DNA of 5,934 nt from Eudoraea sp. (GTDB lineage: Bacteria > Bacteroidota > Bacteroidia > Flavobacteriales > Flavobacteriaceae), in assembly GCA_013041785.1 (NCBI GenBank), contig JABDRK010000290.1, positions 1 to 5,934 on the forward strand. The letters run 5' to 3'. The position numbers were made by a program, and so were the translations under genes. Below, in pieces: positions 1-5,934 of the stretch. Within the stretch, counting starts at the first letter, position 1, and the number at the start of each line of letters is the position of its first letter. Below the pieces are notes generated by a model. The model ran no database searches and was not told the DNA's origin. It saw nothing but the letters and a program-made list of their open reading frames with translations.

Positions 1-1
1 T

Positions 2-1027
2 TTAGTAGCAATTGCCATCTGGCAAATGACTAAAATATTTGAATTGTCGCAGGTGAAGGCAGAGATGACGCAGGTGGCAACAGACAAGGATAATAAATAC
101 AACGGCTATCTGTTGTTCGCATTCCTGATATTTATTTACCTGATTACCATTTTTTGTTTCTGGAAATACTCCAAATTTATTCTGCCAGAAGCCGCTTCCG
201 AACACGGTAGTGAATACGACAGCCTGCTGTTGTGGTCTTTCGTCATAATTTTTATCGTACAGACGATCACCCAGGCCTTGCTCCACTATTTCGGGTATAA
301 ATACAAGGGAGAAAAAGGGAAAAAGGCCTTGTTCTTTGCGGATAATGACCGACTGGAATTTATCTGGACAATTATACCGGTGATTGTTTTGGCCGGACTG
401 ATCCTTTGGGGCTTGTATACCTGGACCAATATCATGGACATCAATGAGGATGACGATCCCTTGATCGTGGAACTCTATGCCCAGCAATTTAACTGGACCG
501 CCCGTTACGGAGGCGATGATAATGTGCTCGGGGATTCTAACGTGAGGATGATCGATATCAACCGTGCTAATGTACTGGGTCTGGATGAAGCCGATCCCAA
601 CGCAACGGATGATATTATTGTTAAAGAATTACATCTTCCAGTAGGCAGGAAAGTCAATTTTAAAATGCGTTCTCAGGACGTGTTGCATTCCGCCTATATG
701 CCCCATTTCAGGGCCCAGATGAACTGTGTGCCGGGGATGATCACGGAATTTTCCTTTACCCCAACAATCACTACGGCGGAGATGCGCCTCAAGCCTGAGA
801 TCGTGGACAAAGTAAACCGAACTAACGCCATACGGGCAGAACGCGCGGCCAACGGGGAACCCAATTCTGATCCCTGGGAATTTGATTACGTTTTGCTTTG
901 CAATAAGATTTGTGGTAAATCGCACTACAATATGCAAATGAAGATAATTGTTGAAACCGAAGAAGAATACAATGAATGGATCGCCAGTCAGCAGACCTTT
1001 GGGCAGCTTATGGCATCCATGGAATAA
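2..1027 (+). CDS. coxB: cytochrome c oxidase subunit II, 5'-partial
   Basis: Subunit II of an aa3-type oxidase carries the CuA centre that takes electrons from cytochrome c and passes them to heme a in subunit I. The reading frame is open to the window edge, and the residues before the first ATG (position 26) read LVAIAIWQ, the end of a hydrophobic helix. The true start therefore lies upstream, and 341 residues are visible. Counting from the first visible codon, membrane helices lie at about 36-55, 75-96 and 118-141. The last two match the canonical pair of COX II, so this protein has extra N-terminal hydrophobic segments. The periplasmic copper domain contains the aromatic QFNWTARY stretch, His229, and the loop C300-N-K-I-C304-G-K-S-H308-Y-N-M311, supplying all side-chain CuA ligands at the usual spacing. 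The Glu normally found between the cysteines is Lys302. About 36 more residues than in bovine COX II lie between His229 and Cys300. coxA follows after 38 bp with no terminator between, so the two are probably cotranscribed. Confidence 0.96.
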   Translation, partial: LVAIAIWQMTKIFELSQVKAEMTQVATDKDNKYNGYLLFAFLIFIYLITIFCFWKYSKFILPEAASEHGSEYDSLLLWSFVIIFIVQTITQALLHYFGYKYKGEKGKKALFFADNDRLEFIWTIIPVIVLAGLILWGLYTWTNIMDINEDDDPLIVELYAQQFNWTARYGGDDNVLGDSNVRMIDINRANVLGLDEADPNATDDIIVKELHLPVGRKVNFKMRSQDVLHSAYMPHFRAQMNCVPGMITEFSFTPTITTAEMRLKPEIVDKVNRTNAIRAERAANGEPNSDPWEFDYVLLCNKICGKSHYNMQMKIIVETEEEYNEWIASQQTFGQLMASME

Positions 1028-1065
1028 AAACGCTAGAAAAGAAAAGAAAATTTAAAGATTGAATT

Positions 1066-2889
1066 ATGTCTGTAACAGCACATGCAACGGTAGATGAACA
1101 CGCACATGATGACGGGCATCACCACCATAAGGAAACCTTTGTAACCAAATATATTTTTAGTCAGGATCACAAGATGATCTCTAAGCAGTACCTGATCACG
1201 GGTTTGATCATGGGCTTTATAGGGATCGCTATGTCTTTGTTGTTCCGTTTACAACTCGCCTGGCCAGGGGAATCCTTCCCGATTTTCGAAACATTACTTG
1301 GGAAATGGGCGCCGGATGGGGTAATGGACGCCGATATGTATCTGGCCCTGGTAACCATCCACGGGACAATCATGGTATTCTTTGTGTTAACAGCCGGACT
1401 TAGTGGTACGTTTAGCAACCTGTTGATCCCCCTTCAAATTGGGGCGCGGGATATGGCCTCCGGATTCCTGAATATGGTTTCCTACTGGTTGTTTTTCCTG
1501 TCCAGTTTCATTATGGTTATGTCCCTCTTTGTGGAAGCCGGACCTGCAGCAGCAGGATGGACCATCTATCCCCCCTTAAGTGCCTTACCTATGGCACAGC
1601 CGGGATCAGGAATGGGAATGACGCTTTGGTTGGTTTCCATGGCAATATTTATCGCCAGCTCCCTGTTGGGGTCATTGAACTATATCGTAACGGTAATTAA
1701 CCTAAGGACCAAAGGGATGTCCATGACCAGATTACCCCTGACCATTTGGGCATTCTTTGTAACAGCAATCATCGGGGTGATTTCTTTCCCTGTACTTTTA
1801 TCAGCAGCCCTGTTGCTGATCATGGACCGAAGTTTCGGAACCTCTTTCTTCCTTTCGGATATTTTTATTCAGGGGGAAGTACTACACTATCAGGGCGGAT
1901 CGCCGGTACTCTTTGAGCACCTGTTCTGGTTCCTGGGTCACCCTGAAGTATATATCGTATTGTTGCCGGCACTGGGGATTACCTCCGAGGTAATGTCTAC
2001 CAATGCCCGTAAACCTATTTTTGGTTACCGCGCCATGGTGGCTTCTATCCTGGCCATTGCATTCCTGTCTACCATCGTATGGGGGCACCATATGTTCGTA
2101 TCCGGGATGAATCCCTTCCTCGGATCCGTGTTTACTTTTACAACCTTGTTGATCGCCATTCCGTCTGCCGTGAAGGCCTTTAACTATATCACCACCCTCT
2201 GGAAGGGTAATCTGCAGTTGAATCCGGCAATGCTGTTTTCAATCGGACTGGTTTCAACCTTCATTACAGGAGGGTTAACCGGGATTATCCTGGGAGATTC
2301 TACCCTGGATATTAACGTGCACGACACCTATTTTGTGGTGGCTCACTTTCACCTGGTGATGGGAATTTCTGCCCTGTATGGATTATTTGCCGGGGTATAC
2401 CACTGGTTCCCGAAAATGTTTAAGCGGATGATGAACAAAAACCTGGGGTATGTCCATTTCTGGGTAACCGCAGTCTGTGCCTATGGGGTTTTCTTCCCGA
2501 TGCACTTTGTGGGAATGGCCGGGGTTCCAAGGCGTTACTATGAGAACACCGCTTTCCCGATGTTCGATGAATTGGCAGATGTAAATGTACTGGTTACCGT
2601 ATTTGCTATAGTCGCCGGAGCCGCACAATTGTTATTTGTCTATAACTTTATCCACAGTATATTCTACGGTAAACGTACGGTTCAGAATCCATGGAAATCC
2701 AATACCCTGGAGTGGACAGCGCCTATTGAGCACATCCACGGAAACTGGGAAGGAGAAATCCCTGAAGTACACCGTTGGGCATATGACTATAGCAAGACCA
2801 AAGAAAACGGAGAGTACATCATTGCCGGACAGGATTTCGTGCCGCAGCACATCCCCCTACAGGAAGATGAAGAAGAGCTCAATCATTAG
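1066..2889 (+). CDS. coxA: cytochrome c oxidase subunit I (heme a / a3-CuB)
   Basis: This is the catalytic, proton-pumping subunit of the inner-membrane oxidase, reducing O2 to water; 607 residues, full length with about twelve membrane helices. Visible ligands are His99 and His429 for heme a, His427 for heme a3, and His292, His341 and His342 for CuB. Tyr296 in GHPEVY is the Tyr that is cross-linked to the CuB His in this family. Glu294 in the same motif marks a type A1 oxidase. The D-channel entry is intact (Asp129, with Asn118 and Asn136 at the usual offsets), and the K-channel Lys is Lys370. His419-Asp420 correspond to the subunit I ligands of the Mg site. The N-terminus is His-rich, with seven His between residues 6 and 21. 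The ATG at 1066 follows an A-rich leader without a Shine-Dalgarno site. It lies 38 bp after coxB and a terminator follows the stop codon. No subunit III or assembly gene follows within the window. Confidence 0.98.
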   Translation: MSVTAHATVDEHAHDDGHHHHKETFVTKYIFSQDHKMISKQYLITGLIMGFIGIAMSLLFRLQLAWPGESFPIFETLLGKWAPDGVMDADMYLALVTIHGTIMVFFVLTAGLSGTFSNLLIPLQIGARDMASGFLNMVSYWLFFLSSFIMVMSLFVEAGPAAAGWTIYPPLSALPMAQPGSGMGMTLWLVSMAIFIASSLLGSLNYIVTVINLRTKGMSMTRLPLTIWAFFVTAIIGVISFPVLLSAALLLIMDRSFGTSFFLSDIFIQGEVLHYQGGSPVLFEHLFWFLGHPEVYIVLLPALGITSEVMSTNARKPIFGYRAMVASILAIAFLSTIVWGHHMFVSGMNPFLGSVFTFTTLLIAIPSAVKAFNYITTLWKGNLQLNPAMLFSIGLVSTFITGGLTGIILGDSTLDINVHDTYFVVAHFHLVMGISALYGLFAGVYHWFPKMFKRMMNKNLGYVHFWVTAVCAYGVFFPMHFVGMAGVPRRYYENTAFPMFDELADVNVLVTVFAIVAGAAQLLFVYNFIHSIFYGKRTVQNPWKSNTLEWTAPIEHIHGNWEGEIPEVHRWAYDYSKTKENGEYIIAGQDFVPQHIPLQEDEEELNH

Positions 2890-2912
2890 CCTCCTCTCCT
2901 GTACTATAAAAT

Positions 2913-2940
2913 AAGGCCCATCATTTGATGGGCTTTTTTT
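2913..2940 (+). terminator. rho-independent terminator of the coxBA unit
   Basis: A perfect 7-bp stem, gcccatc (2916-2922) and gatgggc (2927-2933), encloses the four-base loop attt. It is extended by A-T and G-T pairs on the outside and followed by seven Ts (2934-2940). It starts 24 bp after the coxA stop codon and reads in the same direction, so it probably ends the cox transcript before the next gene. Confidence 0.9.
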
Positions 2941-2995
2941 ATAGCAGACTGGATATGCCCACCCATACGCTCTTTAAATAAATTCCCCTAATTTT

Positions 2996-3847
2996 ATGAT
3001 CAGAATACGAAAACACAAAAAGGTGAAAAATTTACTACTCGTCGTTATGGTTCTTTCTTTCGGCCTGATCCACGCCCAGAGAAAACCCAAAATCAAAGGA
3101 AACAAGAACGTGATCGAGGTACTGGAGGCCCTGCCTGCTTTCCATACCATTGAGCTAAAAGACGACCTGGAGATACATATCGACAATGCTTCATCAGTAA
3201 GTTATTCGATAGTGGGGGACGATAACCTCATTGATGTCTTGCGATTCCGGGTAGTTGACAGTACCCTGATCATCAGTTCCTTCTATAAGATAACGGCAAA
3301 GAAACAGTTGGATATCACCGTGAATTACATACACCTTAAATCTATAATCGTAAGGGATGGTTCCCTGATCGGAAATCAGCGCATACTTACAGATGAGCTG
3401 AGTATTATGGCTTCAGGAGTAGCCAGGGTCGATCTTGCGGCGGATAGCCCGATGGCACAAATTTCCCTGGAGGAAAATAGCAAGGCCAACCTGAATATAC
3501 AGGCAGACAGCCTGAACCTTGCTTTAAAAGACAAAGCCAGTATACAACTGTATGCTTCTACAACGCAGCATGTAGTAAAAATGGGAGGGAATACTGTGGC
3601 AACTCTGGAAGGTAACTCAGATACCCTAAACATAAACCTTAAAGAAAGCGCCAACCTCAAAGCGCAAAAACTCGAGGCTGCAGCAATTCGGTTGGAGACG
3701 GGGGAGACTGCTGTTGCGCGGATTTATGGGTATCGCGATCTGGAACTCCTGGCCACCGGCGCTGCCCGAACGTATTTGTACGGTAACCCCAAAATTATAA
3801 TCACCGCTTTTGAAGATAGTGCGGAATTGCACAAGGAATCCGAATAG
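2996..3847 (+). CDS. secreted GIN-domain (DUF2807) beta-repeat protein
   Basis: The protein has 283 residues and no known biochemical function. A basic n-region (residues 1-11) and hydrophobic core (about 12-25) end at IHA|Q, a good signal peptidase I site after Ala27, so export to the periplasm or cell surface is expected. There is no lipobox Cys and no C-terminal sorting domain. From about residue 49 the sequence fits the Bacteroidota head-GIN family (DUF2807): a first strand pair around FHTIELKDDLEIHI, then GDDNLID, LRFRVVDSTLIIS, and a closing ATGAARTYLYGNPKI segment. Between residues 116 and 267 alternating hydrophobic strands recur about every 19 residues, suggesting a beta-helix. The family has been called a putative adhesin, but that role is unproven. 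The ATG at 2996 is the only upstream ATG in frame. A GTG at 3023 would give the more typical signal peptide MKNLLLVVMVLSFG and is a serious alternative start. The gene stands between two terminators and is probably monocistronic. Confidence 0.87.
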   Translation: MIRIRKHKKVKNLLLVVMVLSFGLIHAQRKPKIKGNKNVIEVLEALPAFHTIELKDDLEIHIDNASSVSYSIVGDDNLIDVLRFRVVDSTLIISSFYKITAKKQLDITVNYIHLKSIIVRDGSLIGNQRILTDELSIMASGVARVDLAADSPMAQISLEENSKANLNIQADSLNLALKDKASIQLYASTTQHVVKMGGNTVATLEGNSDTLNINLKESANLKAQKLEAAAIRLETGETAVARIYGYRDLELLATGAARTYLYGNPKIIITAFEDSAELHKESE

Positions 3848-3874
3848 CAAAGAGGTATACAATTCATATAAAAT

Positions 3875-3910
3875 AAAAAACCCTGTAGTATCAACACTAC
3901 AGGGTTTTTT
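3875..3910. terminator. bidirectional rho-independent terminator
   Basis: A perfect 15-bp inverted repeat, aaaaaaccctgtagt (3875-3889) and actacagggtttttt (3896-3910), surrounds the six-base loop atcaac. Because the arms begin with six As and end with six Ts, each strand presents a GC-containing hairpin followed by a U tract. It lies 27 bp after the stop of the GIN-domain gene and 17 bp after the pckA stop on the other strand, so it serves both convergent transcripts. Confidence 0.93.
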
Positions 3911-3927
3911 AAACCTTGAGTTAGTAA

Positions 3928-5529
3928 TTAGGCTTTCACAGCATCCAGCGTTGGGCCCGCATCGATGATTTCCTGGTTTACACCAGCTTCAAACTTCTTG
4001 AAGTTATCATTAAAGAGCTTGATAAGCTTCTTTTTAGTTTCTTCGAATTGCGCCTTGTCTTCCCAGGTGTTTTTAGGAAGCAACACTTCAGCAGGTACAT
4101 TAGGACAACTCAATGGAATTTGGAAACCAAAGGCTTCATCTGTTTTATATTCCACATTGTCAAAATCCTTGTTGTGGATAGCATCGATCATCGCCCTTGT
4201 GTACTTCAGGTTTATCCTTGATCCTACACCATGGGCACCACCTGTCCATCCGGTATTTACCAACCAGGCCGTGGTATTGTGCTCCTTCATCTTCTCGGCC
4301 AGCATTTCAGCATACTTATTCGGGTGCCACATCATAAAGGCAGCTCCAAAGTTCGCACTGAATGTCGCCTGAGGTTCAGTTACTCCCATTTCTGTACCGG
4401 CAACTTTGGCGGTATATCCGGCAATAAAGTGGTAACTGGCCTGCTCGGGGGTAAGCTTACTCACCGGAGGCAGTACCCCAAAGGCATCACAGGTAAGGAA
4501 AATAATATTTTCCGGATGGCCTGCAATGCAGGGAACCTGAATATTGTCAATAAAGGACAGCGGATAGGATGCCCTGGTATTTTGGGTAATGTCAGTAGCT
4601 GTATAATCTACTTCGCGCGTATCCTTGTCATAAATCACATTTTCCAGTACGGTACCAAATCGGATGGCATTAAAGATATCCGGTTCCTTTTCGGCCGAAA
4701 GGTTGATGGCTTTTGCGTAGCATCCTCCTTCGATATTGAAGACTCCATCGTCTGTCCAGCAGTGCTCATCATCCCCAATAAGTCGGCGTTTTGGATCAGC
4801 ACTCAACGTGGTTTTCCCGGTACCTGACAAGCCGAAGAGGATAGTCACGTCATCTTCTTCACCTACATTGGCAGAACAGTGCATAGGAAGTACATTTTCT
4901 AACGGCATGAGGTAATTCATAACCGTAAAGACCCCTTTCTTCATTTCCCCGGCATACTGCGTACCCAGAATAACGATTTCCCTTCTTTCCAGGTTCAGGT
5001 CAACGCTGGTTTTGGAAGTCATTTCCGAAGTGTATCGGTTGGCTGGAAAACCGCCGGCGTTGAATACTACATAATCGGGTTCACCAAAGTTGGCCAATTC
5101 TTCTGCGCTTGGCATGATCAACATGTTCTGCATGAACAAGGCATGATAAGCACGGGTACAAACGATACGAATTTTGAGTCGGTATTTGGGATCCCATCCG
5201 GCAAAAGCGTCAACTACAAAGAGGTGGTCACAGGTATTGAGATAATCCATGGCCCTTTCGTGGTTCACCATGAACGTATGCTCATCGAGCCCCATGTTGA
5301 TTTCTCCCCAGTCGATATTCTTCTCAGAATCGGGATGTCTTACAATTCTCTTGTCTTTAGGGCTCCTTCCGGTCTTTTCCCCGGAATAGGTCATCAGAGC
5401 ACCCACACTGGAAATGGCTGTTCCTTTTTCCAATCGTAAACCCAGTTCATAGAGTACGGGAACGCTACTGTTCCGATAGATGGTTTCAGTCTCGATCCCG
5501 TATTGTTTTAGATTAAATGCTGCTGTCAT
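3928..5529 (-). CDS. pckA: phosphoenolpyruvate carboxykinase (ATP)
   Basis: The enzyme converts oxaloacetate and ATP to phosphoenolpyruvate, ADP and CO2 in the cytoplasm, the entry step of gluconeogenesis from citric acid cycle intermediates; it can run in reverse to fix CO2 in some bacteria. At 533 residues it has normal family length and appears complete. The substrate-binding segment SGEKTGRSPKDK (49-60) contains Arg55. The metal ligands Lys198 (in AGEMKKG), His217 (in MHCSAN) and Asp254 (in LIGDDEH) are all present. The P-loop GLSGTGKTT spans 233-241, and Arg319 in QNTRASYP matches the conserved phosphate-contacting Arg. This P-loop pattern is that of the ATP-dependent class, not the GTP-dependent one. 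The ATG at 5529 gives the expected N-terminus. I saw no convincing Shine-Dalgarno site or promoter before it. The gene is convergent with the GIN-domain gene and divergent from ruvB, so it is likely transcribed alone. Confidence 0.98.
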   Translation of the reverse strand: MTAAFNLKQYGIETETIYRNSSVPVLYELGLRLEKGTAISSVGALMTYSGEKTGRSPKDKRIVRHPDSEKNIDWGEINMGLDEHTFMVNHERAMDYLNTCDHLFVVDAFAGWDPKYRLKIRIVCTRAYHALFMQNMLIMPSAEELANFGEPDYVVFNAGGFPANRYTSEMTSKTSVDLNLERREIVILGTQYAGEMKKGVFTVMNYLMPLENVLPMHCSANVGEEDDVTILFGLSGTGKTTLSADPKRRLIGDDEHCWTDDGVFNIEGGCYAKAINLSAEKEPDIFNAIRFGTVLENVIYDKDTREVDYTATDITQNTRASYPLSFIDNIQVPCIAGHPENIIFLTCDAFGVLPPVSKLTPEQASYHFIAGYTAKVAGTEMGVTEPQATFSANFGAAFMMWHPNKYAEMLAEKMKEHNTTAWLVNTGWTGGAHGVGSRINLKYTRAMIDAIHNKDFDNVEYKTDEAFGFQIPLSCPNVPAEVLLPKNTWEDKAQFEETKKKLIKLFNDNFKKFEAGVNQEIIDAGPTLDAVKA

Positions 5530-5646
5530 TGATTTGCAAATTTGAAGGTTGTATTTTCTTTTTTCAGGTTAAAATATTCTCGTAAATGAAGATAAGAATT
5601 TGTCAGGATTACAATGCAAAGAAGAGGATAATTCTAGGTAAAAAAG

Positions 5647-5660
5647 ATGATAATTATCAT
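5647..5660. repeat. perfect 14-bp palindrome in the pckA/ruvB intergenic region
   Basis: ATGATAATTATCAT reads identically on both strands. It lies 117 bp upstream of the pckA start and 89 bp upstream of the ruvB start. It has no following T tract or GC core, so it is not a terminator; a dimeric repressor or activator site is possible. The GATAAT/ATTATC core resembles half sites of Fur-type operators, but the arms overlap more closely than in the standard Fur box, so no regulator is assigned. Confidence 0.35.
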
Positions 5661-5737
5661 ATCACAACAACAAAGTGGCTGGGCTTCTGATCGTTGCAAA
5701 TCCAATGGTTCCCAACAGATATCCCTTCCTATTTTAC

Positions 5738-5745
5738 TATCTTTG
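5738..5745 (+). promoter_or_regulatory. candidate Bacteroidota -7 promoter element for ruvB
   Basis: TATCTTTG is an exact match to the Bacteroidota -7 consensus TAnnTTTG. It ends four bases before the ruvB ATG at 5750, so transcription would start at or very near the start codon. No TTG or TTTG is found at the expected 19-21 bp upstream; the nearest TTG (5694-5696) is 41 bp away. The assignment therefore rests on one element. Confidence 0.45.
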
Positions 5746-5749
5746 GTTT

Positions 5750-5934
5750 ATGAACGAAAACCTGGATCCTTCGACTCAAAATTTATCTCAGGAAGAGCTG
5801 GCCATAGAGAAAGCACTACGGCCTATTTCTTTTGATGATTTTACCGGTCAGGAACAGGTGCTGGAAAACCTCAAGATATTTGTTGAGGCCGCCAACCAGC
5901 GGAATGAAGCCCTGGACCACACCCTCCTTCACGG
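5750..5934 (+). CDS. ruvB: Holliday junction branch migration ATPase RuvB, 3'-partial
   Basis: RuvB is the hexameric AAA+ motor that, with RuvA, drives branch migration of Holliday junctions during recombinational repair. Only the first 61 codons are in the window. From about residue 23 the sequence is diagnostic: [22 protein letters not shown], then [18 protein letters not shown], which in RuvB runs directly into the Walker A motif GPPGLGKT just beyond the window edge. The first 22 residues, beginning MNENLDPS, form the short acidic leader usual in flavobacterial RuvB and support the ATG at 5750. No Shine-Dalgarno site precedes it; a TATCTTTG promoter-like element ends four bases upstream. 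The gene is divergent from pckA. Confidence 0.95.
   Translation, partial: MNENLDPSTQNLSQEELAIEKALRPISFDDFTGQEQVLENLKIFVEAANQRNEALDHTLLH

Noticed and set aside
2..487. 161-codon open frame on the minus strand opposite coxB
   Set aside because: Antisense to the conserved membrane region of coxB; the translation is low in recognisable structure and is explained by the codon pattern of the real gene.
2636..2914. 92-codon plus-strand frame overlapping the coxA 3' end
   Set aside because: It lies in a different frame of conserved coxA sequence (the TLEWTAP region) and has no independent support.
3965..4372. 135-codon open frame on the plus strand opposite the pckA 3' end
   Set aside because: Antisense shadow of pckA; it also overlaps the other antisense frame and shows no family resemblance.
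4231..4827. 198-codon open frame on the plus strand inside pckA
   Set aside because: It is fully antisense to a clearly real pckA with all catalytic motifs. Its translation has no recognisable domain or hydrophobic pattern, and no promoter or ribosome site precedes it.
5537..5544. CAAATTTG on the minus strand as a pckA -7 element
   Set aside because: One mismatch to TAnnTTTG at the conserved first T, no -33 TTG at proper spacing, and the octamer is self-complementary so it would arise easily in AT-rich DNA.
5589..5624. TTTG plus TATCTTCA on the minus strand as a more distant pckA promoter
   Set aside because: The downstream box has only a partial match to the consensus and the 22-bp spacing is outside the usual 19-21 bp.
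5534..5701. Octamer TTGCAAAT occurring at 5534-5541 and 5694-5701
   Set aside because: Two copies of an AT-rich octamer in one intergenic region, at different positions relative to the two genes, are not enough to propose a shared regulatory site.
5647..5835. 62-codon open frame beginning in the intergenic palindrome
   Set aside because: It runs out of frame into ruvB for 86 bases, has no ribosome site, and its translation resembles nothing known. The in-frame RuvB reading is unambiguous.

Overview
The window looks like ordinary core-genome DNA from an aerobic member of the Bacteroidota, most likely a marine Flavobacteriaceae. The support is the Bacteroidota-style cytochrome oxidase subunits (CoxB with extra N-terminal helices and a CNKIC copper loop, CoxA with a His-rich tail), a GIN-domain (DUF2807) secreted protein, A-rich leaders without a clear Shine-Dalgarno site, and a TAnnTTTG-type promoter motif in front of ruvB. 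The genus cannot be fixed from this sequence alone.

Layout: (1) 1-2889 holds two same-strand genes for an aa3-type cytochrome c oxidase: coxB, cut off at its 5' end by the window edge, then complete coxA 38 bp later. A strong rho-independent terminator at 2913-2940 ends this unit. (2) 2996-3847 encodes a secreted beta-repeat GIN-domain protein. (3) 3875-3910 is a near-ideal bidirectional hairpin terminator between two convergent genes. (4) 3928-5529 on the minus strand is ATP-dependent phosphoenolpyruvate carboxykinase, pckA. (5) 5530-5749 is the divergent pckA/ruvB intergenic region, containing a perfect 14-bp palindrome and a candidate ruvB promoter placed so close to the ATG that the mRNA may be leaderless. 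(6) 5750 to the end is the first 61 codons of ruvB, cut off by the window edge.

How the genes relate: CoxB and CoxA are partners in one respiratory complex (CuA electron entry, then heme a and heme a3/CuB oxygen reduction with proton pumping). PckA starts gluconeogenesis from oxaloacetate. RuvB drives Holliday-junction branch migration. The GIN protein has no known function. The last three look like independent transcription units, not a pathway.

I found no mobile element, CRISPR array, RNA gene or defence system, and nothing that convincingly makes a new biological system. The points most worth a second look are the Glu-to-Lys change at the CuA/Mg position of CoxB with an enlarged copper domain, the steady 19-residue repeat in the GIN protein, the possibly leaderless ruvB promoter, and the intergenic palindrome.
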